Assembly (NCBI RefSeq): GCF_900130015.1
Contig: NZ_FQXS01000022.1
Location: forward strand, 1 to 64,000
DNA length: 64,000 bases
From: Desulfofustis glycolicus DSM 9705
Lineage (GTDB): Bacteria; Desulfobacterota; Desulfobulbia; Desulfobulbales; Desulfocapsaceae
Direction: 5' to 3'
Part shown: one piece after another, positions 7,190-15,322 of the stretch
Layout: every line of letters begins with the position of its first letter
Numbering within the stretch: the first letter of the stretch is position 1
Translations under genes and position numbers: made by a program
Notes under the pieces: generated by a model
The model's input: only the letters and a program-made list of their open reading frames with translations
The model's database searches: none
What the model was told of the DNA's origin: nothing

Positions 7190-9789
7190 ATAATGTCCCC
7201 CCCATAGCGCAGACCGTTATTACCGCCGAACGTCGGTCGCGGGCCGGTCGTCGTGCATAAAGAAGTTTCTTTTTCATGTTCACCATGTTCACCTTGTTCA
7301 TTAGTGACGATTCTTCGACCATTTAAATGGTGAACATTGTCGCTGTTTTGGTGAACGTTGTCGGAGAAGTTCACCGGGACGTTCACCCTATGTTCACCCT
7401 TTTTCCCTTCGTAAGTACTTGATTTCTTGATACCAGGTGAATGTGGTGAACGTTGTGAACATTGTTTTTCAACTTTCTTTATATTCACGTGATAGCCGTC
7501 TTTCCGTCTTACCGGGTTGAAGTCAACCATGATGCCGATGGCCTTCAAGGCAGGAATGTGCAGCTTCAGGCGCTCTGACAATCCACGGGAAGTTTTGACG
7601 AAGTTATCCGCGGCCTTCTCGCTGATGATATTGAACAGGTTGCCAATAGTGCCTAAATATTCGCCTTGCCGCTCAATGAGGTCAATGACAGCCGTGATTG
7701 CCGGACTCGCGTCGAGTGACTCTTCAAAACTGACTGCCCGGTTCCGGTAGTATGCGGCCAGCAGATCGTTCCACCCATAAACGGTTTCCAGGGCGGAGCA
7801 GGTCTTTGCAAAGTCTGCCATCCGGGGAAGATGATCCAACTTGATCGTCGGTAGCACCCGCAGCACTTCTGCCAGACACGAAAGCAGGGAGCCGAGTATT
7901 TTCGGCAGATCGTCGGTGAACCGCTCCATCACGTTTTTCTTGGCTCGGTTTTCCCTGCTGTTGATCGGTTGCAAGGATATGCGAATAACCCGGTCAATCA
8001 AATCTGTTTGTTTCGCCAAGGAAGATATGCCGTTGAGAACGACCGGCCTTTGAATATCAACGGCCACCTCGTCGGTGTTGGTGTAGAACTTCCGCCCGGC
8101 ATGACCGCCACCTGTGGACAGGCTGCAAAGTGCATCCGACATGCCCTTGGTGATCCTGCTCAGGTTGTTGTAGCTCACCAGCAGATTGTTAGCTGCCGAC
8201 ACAAAAACATCTTCAACGTTACCAGGTGCCGCGCGAAGGTTTACCCGGTTTGGGTCAAGAATCTCCCGAAGCATTTCTTGTGCTGTAGACTTTCCGCTTC
8301 CTGGAGAACCAAGAAGTTCCAAAATGGGATACTCCGTTCCCGGCATAAGGCATTCAAGCAGATATGATATGGTTAGCCGGATATCCTCTACGCTCATGTT
8401 TAGGTGGCTATTGAGCAGTGCCGGAAGTTCCTTATGAGAGCAGCTCACCGGAAGTGGCAACGCTCGCATTGCACTGGTGCGCCTGAAATAAACGCTTTCC
8501 TTTGAATTGATAACCCGCCAGGACCCAGGCTCGATCATAACCGCCGACCAATCATCTCGGCACAGGTCGAGGAAGTATCGCTCATTGACCTGTGCTGTCC
8601 TGAGATATACGGCTATCTCTTCGCCTTCAAAGATTGCCATCCCGGCCAGCGTGTTGGTTACGTCACTCATGACGTTGCGGTTGGCGACGATGCCGTGCTT
8701 GCGGTAAACCTTGTGGCTGATCCAGTTCCGCGCTTGTTGCGACTCCAGCGGCCATACTTGCCGGATATCGTTTTCAGTGGTCAGTATGAAGGCTGTGCCA
8801 TCAGCGTCATGCTTCAACTCGGCACATTCCAGAACGGCCTTGATGACAAGCTGCGCTGAACTACTAGCCCGTTCCTCTGACTCGTCGTCCTTCACGTCAT
8901 GATTGCCCCCTGGTTCCACGTTGTCGGCAAACCACTGTTCAAGCTGTTTGCGCTCACTATCATGCCACCGTGCGACCTTATCTTTATCGGAGCAAAAACG
9001 TTCAATCAGAACGTTAATATCATTGAATATTTGCTTCGTTGTCAGGTTGCTGGTCCGTGCGAGCCATCCTGCATACTTTTTCGCGGCCTGGTGAATCGTG
9101 CCAGTTTCCAGTTCATCGGTGAAGTCGGCAAGGTGGTTTCCCTCGGATCGCTTACCCCCATCGTCTTTCACCTGTCCGTTCTCGTCCGGCAATGGCAGAG
9201 CGGGGTCAGGGTTGAACAGATACCCATCGTTGTTGATGTGGCACCTGTAAAGGTGTTTTTCCAAGCACTGCCCGTAAAAAAACGGTTGGCTCTTTACCCC
9301 ACTTTCACCAGCATAGGCGAACTCTAACCCAACCGACCTGCAATAATCATAAAGCTGTTTGGTCAACGTTGCCGTGCTGTCTTTATGGTACAGATCGACC
9401 GGCACAACAATTCTGGATCGGCCAGGGGTGATCGTCGGATACACCGCGTGGATGATGTCGCCCAGAGCATCGTGGATTTCTTCGACGGTAGGCAGGACAC
9501 CGCCGGGCAGAGGTTTATCAACGTCGAGTGGAAGTAGATAGCAAACCGCTAAATGGGCATCATCGCGTTGGTCAGTAATAACCCCGCGAACGAAGTATTG
9601 ACCGTTATCGGCCTTTGCTTTAGATGAGGTGTCCGGCAGTACCATCAGGTCGTTTTTGAACCGCTGACAAAGTTCGTCCCAGCCGACCACCTCCTGCTGC
9701 GTGGTGTTGCTGACCGGAGCCGAAAAAACGCTTACCAAAAATGCACGCGGTACGCTGTTTTTTAACCCTTGATTTGTTGGATCATGCAT
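7186..9789 (-). CDS. Satellite/phage-type primase-helicase ATPase
   Basis: An 867-residue protein with a primase-like N-terminal part (residues about 20-200, with LDVDKPLP and a GRSRIVVPVD stretch resembling RepB/AEP-type primases) and a superfamily 3-like ATPase with Walker A GSPGSGKST near residue 495. After the P-loop come LLVSYNNLSRI and the arginine-finger-type segment LIDRVIRISL. The last 100 residues are probably a winged-helix DNA-binding region followed by a low-complexity tail. It is the likely replication initiator of the mobile element. It starts at ATG 9789, two bases beyond the stop of a 47-codon ORF. Confidence 0.7.
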   Translation of the reverse strand: MHDPTNQGLKNSVPRAFLVSVFSAPVSNTTQQEVVGWDELCQRFKNDLMVLPDTSSKAKADNGQYFVRGVITDQRDDAHLAVCYLLPLDVDKPLPGGVLPTVEEIHDALGDIIHAVYPTITPGRSRIVVPVDLYHKDSTATLTKQLYDYCRSVGLEFAYAGESGVKSQPFFYGQCLEKHLYRCHINNDGYLFNPDPALPLPDENGQVKDDGGKRSEGNHLADFTDELETGTIHQAAKKYAGWLARTSNLTTKQIFNDINVLIERFCSDKDKVARWHDSERKQLEQWFADNVEPGGNHDVKDDESEERASSSAQLVIKAVLECAELKHDADGTAFILTTENDIRQVWPLESQQARNWISHKVYRKHGIVANRNVMSDVTNTLAGMAIFEGEEIAVYLRTAQVNERYFLDLCRDDWSAVMIEPGSWRVINSKESVYFRRTSAMRALPLPVSCSHKELPALLNSHLNMSVEDIRLTISYLLECLMPGTEYPILELLGSPGSGKSTAQEMLREILDPNRVNLRAAPGNVEDVFVSAANNLLVSYNNLSRITKGMSDALCSLSTGGGHAGRKFYTNTDEVAVDIQRPVVLNGISSLAKQTDLIDRVIRISLQPINSRENRAKKNVMERFTDDLPKILGSLLSCLAEVLRVLPTIKLDHLPRMADFAKTCSALETVYGWNDLLAAYYRNRAVSFEESLDASPAITAVIDLIERQGEYLGTIGNLFNIISEKAADNFVKTSRGLSERLKLHIPALKAIGIMVDFNPVRRKDGYHVNIKKVEKQCSQRSPHSPGIKKSSTYEGKKGEHRVNVPVNFSDNVHQNSDNVHHLNGRRIVTNEQGEHGEHEKETSLCTTTGPRPTFGGNNGLRYGGDII

Positions 9790-9790
9790 G

Positions 9791-9934
9791 CTAATTTTCC
9801 TTTACAGAGTTGATATGTTCTGGTTTTTGAATAGCCGGGTTGCCGCAAACAACCCGGTTTTTCAGTTTCGTACATAACAACGCCAGCAAACGGTATACGC
9901 CGGTTACGGCTGCAGCAATCTCTGAGCAAGTCAT
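9791..9934 (-). CDS. 47-residue ORF coupled to regulator and primase
   Basis: ATG at 9932-9934 overlaps the stop of the AlpA-like gene (ATGA), and its TAG at 9791-9793 ends one base before the primase ATG. The product begins MTCSEIAAAVTGVYRLLALL and has three cysteines. The exact packing between two genes is the only evidence that it is translated; it may be a leader for primase translation. No family is recognised. Confidence 0.4.
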   Translation of the reverse strand: MTCSEIAAAVTGVYRLLALLCTKLKNRVVCGNPAIQKPEHINSVKEN

Positions 9935-10200
9935 ACCGCCCTCCTGTCTAGCCATGCTAGAACCTCGTCCAACCTGAAACGTCGATATTTGCCGATTCTC
10001 AGGTGAGGTATTCTGTTCACATCTTGCCGTCGTGTCTGAGCGTAGACCCAGCTTTCTGGTACTCTCAACTTTGAAGCGAGCTCAGGGACCGTCAGCAACT
10101 CATCATCATCCACATCTTTCCCAACACTCCCCTCAACAATTGATTTCAGCCGCTCGACTTCGTCAATCATCTGGTTAAAGGCTCCTCTCAGTTCCTGCAT
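9931..10200 (-). CDS. AlpA/excisionase-type DNA-binding protein
   Basis: The 89-residue product has a helical N-terminus and then LLTVPELASKLRVPESWVYA followed by HLRIGKYRRFRLDEVLAWLD, the standard winged helix of MerR-like excisionase/AlpA proteins. In P4-like and PICI satellites such proteins activate excision or replication genes. It lies directly upstream of the small ORF and primase and overlaps the preceding XRE-like gene by 13 bases. Confidence 0.7.
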   Translation of the reverse strand: MQELRGAFNQMIDEVERLKSIVEGSVGKDVDDDELLTVPELASKLRVPESWVYAQTRRQDVNRIPHLRIGKYRRFRLDEVLAWLDRRAV

Positions 10201-10400
10201 GCAACCCCTCCTTCCGAGAAAAGTTCTCTGGCAGGCTTACCAATCACAGATGCAATCGCATGCTTCTGTCCGGCATCAAGATTATACCGGCCATTTACCG
10301 CCATGCTGATTATTGGCTGAGGAATTTTTGTCCTCATTTCCAGTAGCTTCTGAGTGATCCCACGTTCCAACATTGCCTCTTTCAGTGCCACATTCTTCAT
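10188..10400 (-). CDS. Small helix-turn-helix (XRE-like) regulator
   Basis: A 70-residue protein with a lambda-repressor-like helix-turn-helix: LKEAMLERGITQKLLEMRTK then PQPIISMAVNGRYNLDAGQK. Proteins of this size serve as repressors or antirepressors in satellites. It has an A/G-rich Shine-Dalgarno (GGAGGAAGGA) just upstream of ATG 10400. A palindrome at 10418-10438 lies immediately before it and is a plausible autoregulatory operator. Confidence 0.6.
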   Translation of the reverse strand: MKNVALKEAMLERGITQKLLEMRTKIPQPIISMAVNGRYNLDAGQKHAIASVIGKPARELFSEGGVACRN

Positions 10401-10417
10401 TCCTTCCTCCCGTGTTG

Positions 10418-10438
10418 TTAACCGACGGTTGTGGTTAA
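10418..10438. promoter_or_regulatory. Candidate operator palindrome
   Basis: AACCGACGGTT (10420-10430) is a perfect 11-base palindrome, and TTAACC (10418-10423) is mirrored by GGTTAA (10433-10438). Related sequences, GTTAACCGC and CCTAACCGAC, recur upstream of the next regulator (around 11099 and 11248). The position just before the XRE-like gene suggests a repressor-binding site. Confidence 0.4.
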
Positions 10439-10478
10439 GTCGTGAATGATGACTTATCGTTTAGATTCAAAAAAAATC

Positions 10479-11078
10479 CTAACCCTTTTTATTGATGCCA
10501 ATTTTCTCGGCAAATTCCTTTAGAGTCGGATAAACAGGGATAAACGAGGTATGAATATTCCTTTCTTCCCAACCTGGGTCGTCGTCACAAAGGCGGACCA
10601 GATTGTAATGTTCTATTACATAGCTAATCTTCTTTTCCCTATTCAGCCACTCATGGCCATCTTTACCCGCCCCCTTAGCAATAAGGCGATACCCCTTTGC
10701 AGTTTTTGTAACACAGAGGGTCCAGTTAGTTTCACCAACCGGATAACCAGTAACGGTTCCATCATCAAACTCAATTTCAGACCAAGATTCTTTTCCTCGG
10801 TTTTTCAGGTAATCGTCTATAGGAAAATAGCCTACAGAGACTAGCCATTCGGGGAGAATACGAGACATCCTTTTCGCCTCTTCTAGAGGGACACTATGAT
10901 GGTTGACAGCCAACCCACACAAATAGACGATAAACGCATCCTCAAGCGTCAACATCCGCTCCTTACCCGATGACTGCCCGGCTTCGGGGTCGACACCCAG
11001 AAACTCCCTGGCATGCCGCCTCTGCTTGGCAAGATTGATGCCCAGTAGTTTCGCTAGCTCTTTGTTGGAATACTCCAT
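10479..11078 (-). CDS. Putative HTH protein of the mobile element, unknown function
   Basis: A 199-residue protein starting MEYSNKELAKLLGINLAKQR, which looks like a MerR-type helix-turn-helix, with a second helical region (LTLEDAFIVYLCGLAV). The C-terminal 100 residues contain no motif I can name. It is the first gene of the minus-strand run, separated from the XRE-like gene by 78 bases. By position it could be the element's main transcriptional regulator. Confidence 0.45.
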   Translation of the reverse strand: MEYSNKELAKLLGINLAKQRRHAREFLGVDPEAGQSSGKERMLTLEDAFIVYLCGLAVNHHSVPLEEAKRMSRILPEWLVSVGYFPIDDYLKNRGKESWSEIEFDDGTVTGYPVGETNWTLCVTKTAKGYRLIAKGAGKDGHEWLNREKKISYVIEHYNLVRLCDDDPGWEERNIHTSFIPVYPTLKEFAEKIGINKKG

Positions 11079-11453
11079 CTCTCCACCTGATGTTAAGTCG
11101 TTAACCGCAACATACCATCTTTATAAATAATTGCAACACAAAGATGTACCAGAATGTCTATTGCAACCAGCGTGCCAAATGCTCATTGATGTGTTAGGCA
11201 CACAAAAGCAACAATTTACTGTTACAATTTATGAAAGCAAACTTTCCTAACCGACAATTGTCTCATAAAAAACACACACACTGTGTCTTCCTGCCCACAG
11301 CGGCGGCATCATCGAAACTGTTACCAGATTGTTACCACATTGAGAAAACTATAGGCGGATAAGAAAGAATAAGATAGAAAATGGATACGCTAGTTGCCTG
11401 ATTTTGTTCGTCTTGGGAAACACTGGGCAATGACATAAATATTTAAAATCACA
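11079..11453. promoter_or_regulatory. Element end: non-coding, AT-rich, short repeats
   Basis: No gene is seen in these 375 bases between the first element gene and the attachment site. The sequence is AT-rich and contains repeated ATTGCAAC words (around 11131 and 11160), the pair GTTAAGTCG/GTTAACCGC, CCTAACCGACAATTG, and two GTTACCA words near 11320-11336. Such repeats near an attachment site could be arm sites for the integrase/excisionase or operators; this is inference. Confidence 0.35.
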
Positions 11454-11498
11454 CTGCAAAACCATTATTCAGCGGTTCAAATCCGCTCGCCGCCTCCA
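11454..11498 (+). other. Attachment site: 3' part of tRNA-Cys (GCA)
   Basis: The sequence CTGCAAAACC at the left matches the anticodon loop with GCA, and AGCGG-TTCAAAT-CCGCT is a perfect T arm followed by acceptor strand CGCCGCC, discriminator T and CCA. A U at position 73 is a hallmark of tRNA-Cys. The bases upstream do not continue as a tRNA, so this is a duplicated 3' fragment, the right attachment site of an element integrated in tRNA-Cys. The crossover is probably at the anticodon loop. The intact tRNA should be left of the window. Confidence 0.8.
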
Positions 11499-11508
11499 AA
11501 AATATGAA

Positions 11509-11546
11509 GGAGTTATCGGTTTGTCACCGGTAGCTCCTTTTTTTTT
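11509..11546 (+). terminator. Rho-independent terminator of the original tRNA-Cys
   Basis: GGAGTTATCGG pairs with CCGGTAGCTCC (11 base pairs, two G-U wobbles) around a 7-base loop and is followed by nine T residues. It lies 10 bases after the tRNA 3' end and marks the start of native chromosome. Confidence 0.85.
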
Positions 11547-11616
11547 GCGCAGTAGTAAAAACAGCATTCTCAAGCCGGAAAGCCGCGGCGGGGTTCTCTG
11601 TTTACAGGAAATGCCG

Positions 11617-11805
11617 TCAGATGTCCAGGGCGCCCTTGCTCCTGCTCCGTCCCATGTGCACCTGGATATACTTTATGGGGGAGGCAAGGTCAATCTGTAT
11701 AGTGGCATAGGTGTGCGTACCAACGATCACGAAATCGACATCAGTTTCGACGTCGATCGCGATAAGCCTTAAGGCTGCCTCGAAACATTTAGCAACGCCA
11801 GGAAC
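11617..11805 (-). pseudogene. Possible universal-stress-protein remnant
   Basis: A minus-strand frame ending at TGA 11617 reads ETDVDFVIVGTHTYATIQID, which resembles the VDLIVVGTHG core of UspA proteins, but the rest of the domain is not evident. This is weak, single-motif evidence. Otherwise this stretch before the spermidine-synthase-like gene holds nothing clear. Confidence 0.2.
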
Positions 11806-11810
11806 AGCCG

Positions 11811-14123
11811 TTACTTTTCCCTACAGGAGACAACGGCGAGCAGAGCACCAGAAAAGGCCAGCAGATAAGCTCCGCCGACCGCCGGGGTCAGGGCTGCATA
11901 GCCGTATTGAAAGGCAAGCAGTGCGGCGCCTGGAGCGGCGAGGACCGCAACGGCTCCGTCAATCCCGCAGGCCCATGGAACCTGCCGCACATCTCTTTGT
12001 GCCAGCAGGCGCACGCCAAGAGGAAATGGGATGCCCATCGGTACAGCGGCAAGCATCAGAAAAAACATAGCAGCCCCGCCCCTTACAGCTGCCGGCGAGG
12101 CCATCAGCGAAGCGACAGCGATATCCAGACCTTTGAGGGTTGCAACCGTTATTCCTGCAATGACCAGCGTCAGCCCTGCCAACCACAGAGGTGTGGCGAC
12201 AATCCTGCGGCTCAGGCCACTGCCGATTCCCATGCCACACAATAACGCGGTGATAACCAGAGCGACACTGGTCAGCGCGTTCCCCCACAGCGGCATCAAC
12301 CGCTGAATCAAGGCCACCTCAAAGAGCATGAAACCGGCGCCCAGCCCGGTGAAATAGATTAGCGTAAAAGGTTGACGTAGCGGGGACAGAGAAAGCGGTA
12401 CGAGCGGGCCGAGGACAAGCAGCAGGACTGCCGCCGCCAACAGGTAGAGGAGCATCTGCAGAATCACCAGCCCCCGTTCGCTGACACTCAAAAATTCCAG
12501 ATCCGCACCCCTATCACCGAGCCGCAGAAACTGATTGAAAAAGGGGCGATCATCGCTCGGCGCACGGATATCAAAGCGATATGAACTGCGCAAAAACTCG
12601 GGATCCGGCCCTATCAAGGCTGCCAACATGTCATCGAGCAGATCCTCCCGGGATCCGTGGTGCCGATCGGTATGCCCCGACGGCCACAGCACATCAAACC
12701 CCTTGCCGCCCGCAAAGGATTCTATCCGCCGGATAGACTCCGGGCCGAAAGGCTGCGGGCCAGCGAGCAACGTCATTGAGCCCCAACCGCGCACGATAGC
12801 GATGTGCTCCGCCGGATCCTGAATACCGCCATTACGCAAAACAGTGACCGCCAGATCGGTAATCCTCAGGGCATGACGCAACGGCTCGTCCAACCACACA
12901 TTAAAGGCGAGATACCCGGAGGGTGCCAGCTGTCTAAAGGCACGACCCACAGCCTCGACGGTGAACAGAGAATCTTCACCGAGTGTCTGTAAACCGGTTG
13001 GCCCGCCGAACATTCCGCGGGCCGGAAAGACAACCAGATCGTAGGTGGGAAGATTTGTCCGCGCCAAGAAACGACGCGGATCGCTGACATCAACCTGCGC
13101 GCGAGCCGGCAGCAGGGGGCGAATCAGCTCGGCAATGCGGTGATGTGGTTCAACGATCGTCATGGCGGCATTATCAGCCTGTGCCAGGTGGAGGTACGGT
13201 GTACCGCCCGGTGCGAGGAAGAGGGCCGACTCGACCGCGCCGGCGACAAAAGGCAGGGCTCGCGGCGTTTCCGCCAGTATCAGGGCGGCGGAATCTTCTT
13301 TAGGCAACAGAACTCCGGACATATTTCCATCGATGAAAAGGTGCGGGGGCGAAGGCACCGGGCCGAGGTACTCTAGGCTGAGATCGGGTGCATAACGCAA
13401 TGCCGGAGACTGCACGACTTCAACACGCCCGAGCGGATGCGGCAGCGGGCCGCTTCGTGAAGCGTTAGGCAGTTGCAGGGCGGAACTGATATCCTTGTAT
13501 GGAGAGCGAGGCAGAGCAGGTGCCTGCAGGGCGAACAGTGCAATGGCGAACAGTGACAGCACGAGCGGTATCCTGCCAGGCCGGGCCGGCAGAGACGCCA
13601 CCCAGGCAAACAGAGCCAGGACCGACACGCTATGCTCCGGCAGGCTCCAGCGCAAGATGAACAACACTGCTGCTGCACCCGCCGCTGATCCGAGCAGATT
13701 GGCACCGTAAAGCCGGCCGATTCTCTGAGGTCGAGTTGAAAAGGCGATGGAAAGCGCGGCCGCTCCCGAAAAAAACGGCAGGAACGCTATAGCGCCCAGC
13801 CCGCTCAGACGGAGCCACTGCGAAGCGTCGACGAACAGCAGATCAACCTCCAGACCGCGCAGAAGCGCCCGTGCTGGAAACGGCAACCAGGCAGTGCTGA
13901 CTGCGCAGAACAGCAGGGCCGGACCGTAGAAACGCTCCAGCCTGATGCGGCATAGTCTCTGTAACAGGGTCAGAAGCGATCCTCCGGCACCAAAGCCCAG
14001 CAGGGCAATGGAGAGAATAACATAGGCCAGATGATGCCCCTGGGCGTAGCCGACCGCCTGCATCAAAACGATCTGCAGTGCCAGCAGCAGAAACGATATC
14101 AGTGCGACGGAGAGCACGGTCAT
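11811..14123 (-). CDS. Membrane-fused spermidine-synthase-like protein
   Basis: A 770-residue protein with about six transmembrane helices at the N-terminus (from VALISFLLLALQIVLMQAVG), a cytoplasmic Rossmann-like central domain (residues about 260-530, including YDLVVFPARGMFGG and FTVEAVGRAFRQLAPSGYLA) and a second block of helices after residue 555. This architecture is found in fused spermidine-synthase/transporter-like proteins; whether such proteins make polyamines is generally unproven, and the Asp-rich catalytic segment is not obvious here. Its start lies 8 bases after the stop of the isoaspartyl methyltransferase gene, so the two form an operon. Confidence 0.6.
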   Translation of the reverse strand: MTVLSVALISFLLLALQIVLMQAVGYAQGHHLAYVILSIALLGFGAGGSLLTLLQRLCRIRLERFYGPALLFCAVSTAWLPFPARALLRGLEVDLLFVDASQWLRLSGLGAIAFLPFFSGAAALSIAFSTRPQRIGRLYGANLLGSAAGAAAVLFILRWSLPEHSVSVLALFAWVASLPARPGRIPLVLSLFAIALFALQAPALPRSPYKDISSALQLPNASRSGPLPHPLGRVEVVQSPALRYAPDLSLEYLGPVPSPPHLFIDGNMSGVLLPKEDSAALILAETPRALPFVAGAVESALFLAPGGTPYLHLAQADNAAMTIVEPHHRIAELIRPLLPARAQVDVSDPRRFLARTNLPTYDLVVFPARGMFGGPTGLQTLGEDSLFTVEAVGRAFRQLAPSGYLAFNVWLDEPLRHALRITDLAVTVLRNGGIQDPAEHIAIVRGWGSMTLLAGPQPFGPESIRRIESFAGGKGFDVLWPSGHTDRHHGSREDLLDDMLAALIGPDPEFLRSSYRFDIRAPSDDRPFFNQFLRLGDRGADLEFLSVSERGLVILQMLLYLLAAAVLLLVLGPLVPLSLSPLRQPFTLIYFTGLGAGFMLFEVALIQRLMPLWGNALTSVALVITALLCGMGIGSGLSRRIVATPLWLAGLTLVIAGITVATLKGLDIAVASLMASPAAVRGGAAMFFLMLAAVPMGIPFPLGVRLLAQRDVRQVPWACGIDGAVAVLAAPGAALLAFQYGYAALTPAVGGAYLLAFSGALLAVVSCREK

Positions 14124-14131
14124 GACCGCTG

Positions 14132-14872
14132 TTACCTCACACCCGCGTCGTCCCCTCGGGTAAAGGGCACAAAACGTACCGGCAGCATATTGCGCGTCGT
14201 AAGCTCTCCCTTCTCTTTCTCCACTAGGACCAGCTGTTGAACACGGAAGCGAGAGCCGACCGGGATGATCATCCGGCCGCCGTCCTTCAGCTGCTCGATC
14301 AGAGGCGGCGGAATATGCGGAGTGGCTGCGGTTACGACGACGGCATCAAAGGGGGCGTGCTCTTCCCAGCCGTAATAGCCATCGGCCTGCTTCACCATGA
14401 CGTTTTCATAGCCGGCCGCCGCGAGTCGCGCCTCGGCCCACTTCGCCAACGGGGCGATAATCTCGACGGTGTAGACCTCTTCGACAAGTTCGGCCAGCAC
14501 GGCAGCCTGATAACCCGATCCCGCGCCGATCTCCAGTACCTTGAACGGTGGCTGTGGGCGAATGAGTTCGGTCATCAGGGCGACGATATAGGGTTGGGAA
14601 ATGGTCTGCCCGTGCCCTATCGGAAGGGGCCGGTCATCGTAGGCAAACGGCACCTGGGAATCCGGAACAAACAGGTGACGTTCTGCCCTGCGCATCGCCT
14701 CGAGTACGCGCGGGGCGCTTACACCGCGGGCCTCAATCTGCTCAGCGACCATGGCCAGACGCCTTTCCTCCATGACGTCCATTCCGTCTTGACACAGGCC
14801 TGCCGCCGGAAACCACCCGCCCCGCAGGCCAAGAAAAGCAAGTAAAAGTAAGAGAAGCCATGTTCTTTTCAT
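14132..14872 (-). CDS. pcm: Protein-L-isoaspartate O-methyltransferase with signal peptide
   Basis: The enzyme methylates L-isoaspartyl residues of damaged proteins using SAM. The PCMT fold is clear: RHLFVPDSQVPFAYDDRPLPIG, GHGQTISQPYIVALMTEL and SAM motif I LEIGAGSGYQAAVLAEL. I place the start at ATG 14872 because MKRTWLLLLLLAFLGLRGG forms a signal peptide; an upstream start at 14965 would leave this hydrophobic run internal. An exported PCMT is odd, since SAM is cytosolic. Residues after the leader (QDGMDVMEERRLAMV) match the normal enzyme start. It precedes the membrane spermidine-synthase-like gene by 8 bases. Confidence 0.85.
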   Translation of the reverse strand: MKRTWLLLLLLAFLGLRGGWFPAAGLCQDGMDVMEERRLAMVAEQIEARGVSAPRVLEAMRRAERHLFVPDSQVPFAYDDRPLPIGHGQTISQPYIVALMTELIRPQPPFKVLEIGAGSGYQAAVLAELVEEVYTVEIIAPLAKWAEARLAAAGYENVMVKQADGYYGWEEHAPFDAVVVTAATPHIPPPLIEQLKDGGRMIIPVGSRFRVQQLVLVEKEKGELTTRNMLPVRFVPFTRGDDAGVR

Positions 14873-15322
14873 GATGCCCATCCGTAAATCGATTGCAGTT
14901 GCTGGTGTGCAGATATTCGCCTCGACCGACAGAGGATGGGAGCCCCCCACCGTCCGGTCCGACAACGCGAAAAGGTGACACCGTATCCCTTGCTCCTTAC
15001 AAGCTATCTCTCTTTGGCTGATATTTCCAGATCTTTACCGCCGGAAAAACCGAGACAAGCATGCGATACGGGACCAAACGATCCAGAGAAAAGAGCAAGA
15101 CATCATCCGCACTATCTTCTCCAATATGGTTTTGCTGCATTGACCTGGCTGGTTCTTTGTTGGCACGGTCTTTTGGGAATGCAGAATAAAGCGACTGCTC
15201 AGCACTTCACCTAGCACCGACTCGAGGGGTCCGTCAGGAACAGCGGTTTCCGGCAACCATTGACACGGGCATCTTCATTACCAAAGTCTTTCTATGCCTG
15301 TTTCTGCATGGAGGACTTGGTC
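14873..15322. other. Intergenic region before the selenoprotein gene
   Basis: About 450 bases between divergent genes. No convincing gene, tRNA or riboswitch was found. A plus-strand frame ending at 15214 includes a short hydrophobic stretch (YGFAALTWLVLCWHGLL), but it has no good start or family. The promoters for pcm and for the selenoprotein gene should lie here; no clear consensus was seen. Confidence 0.4.
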
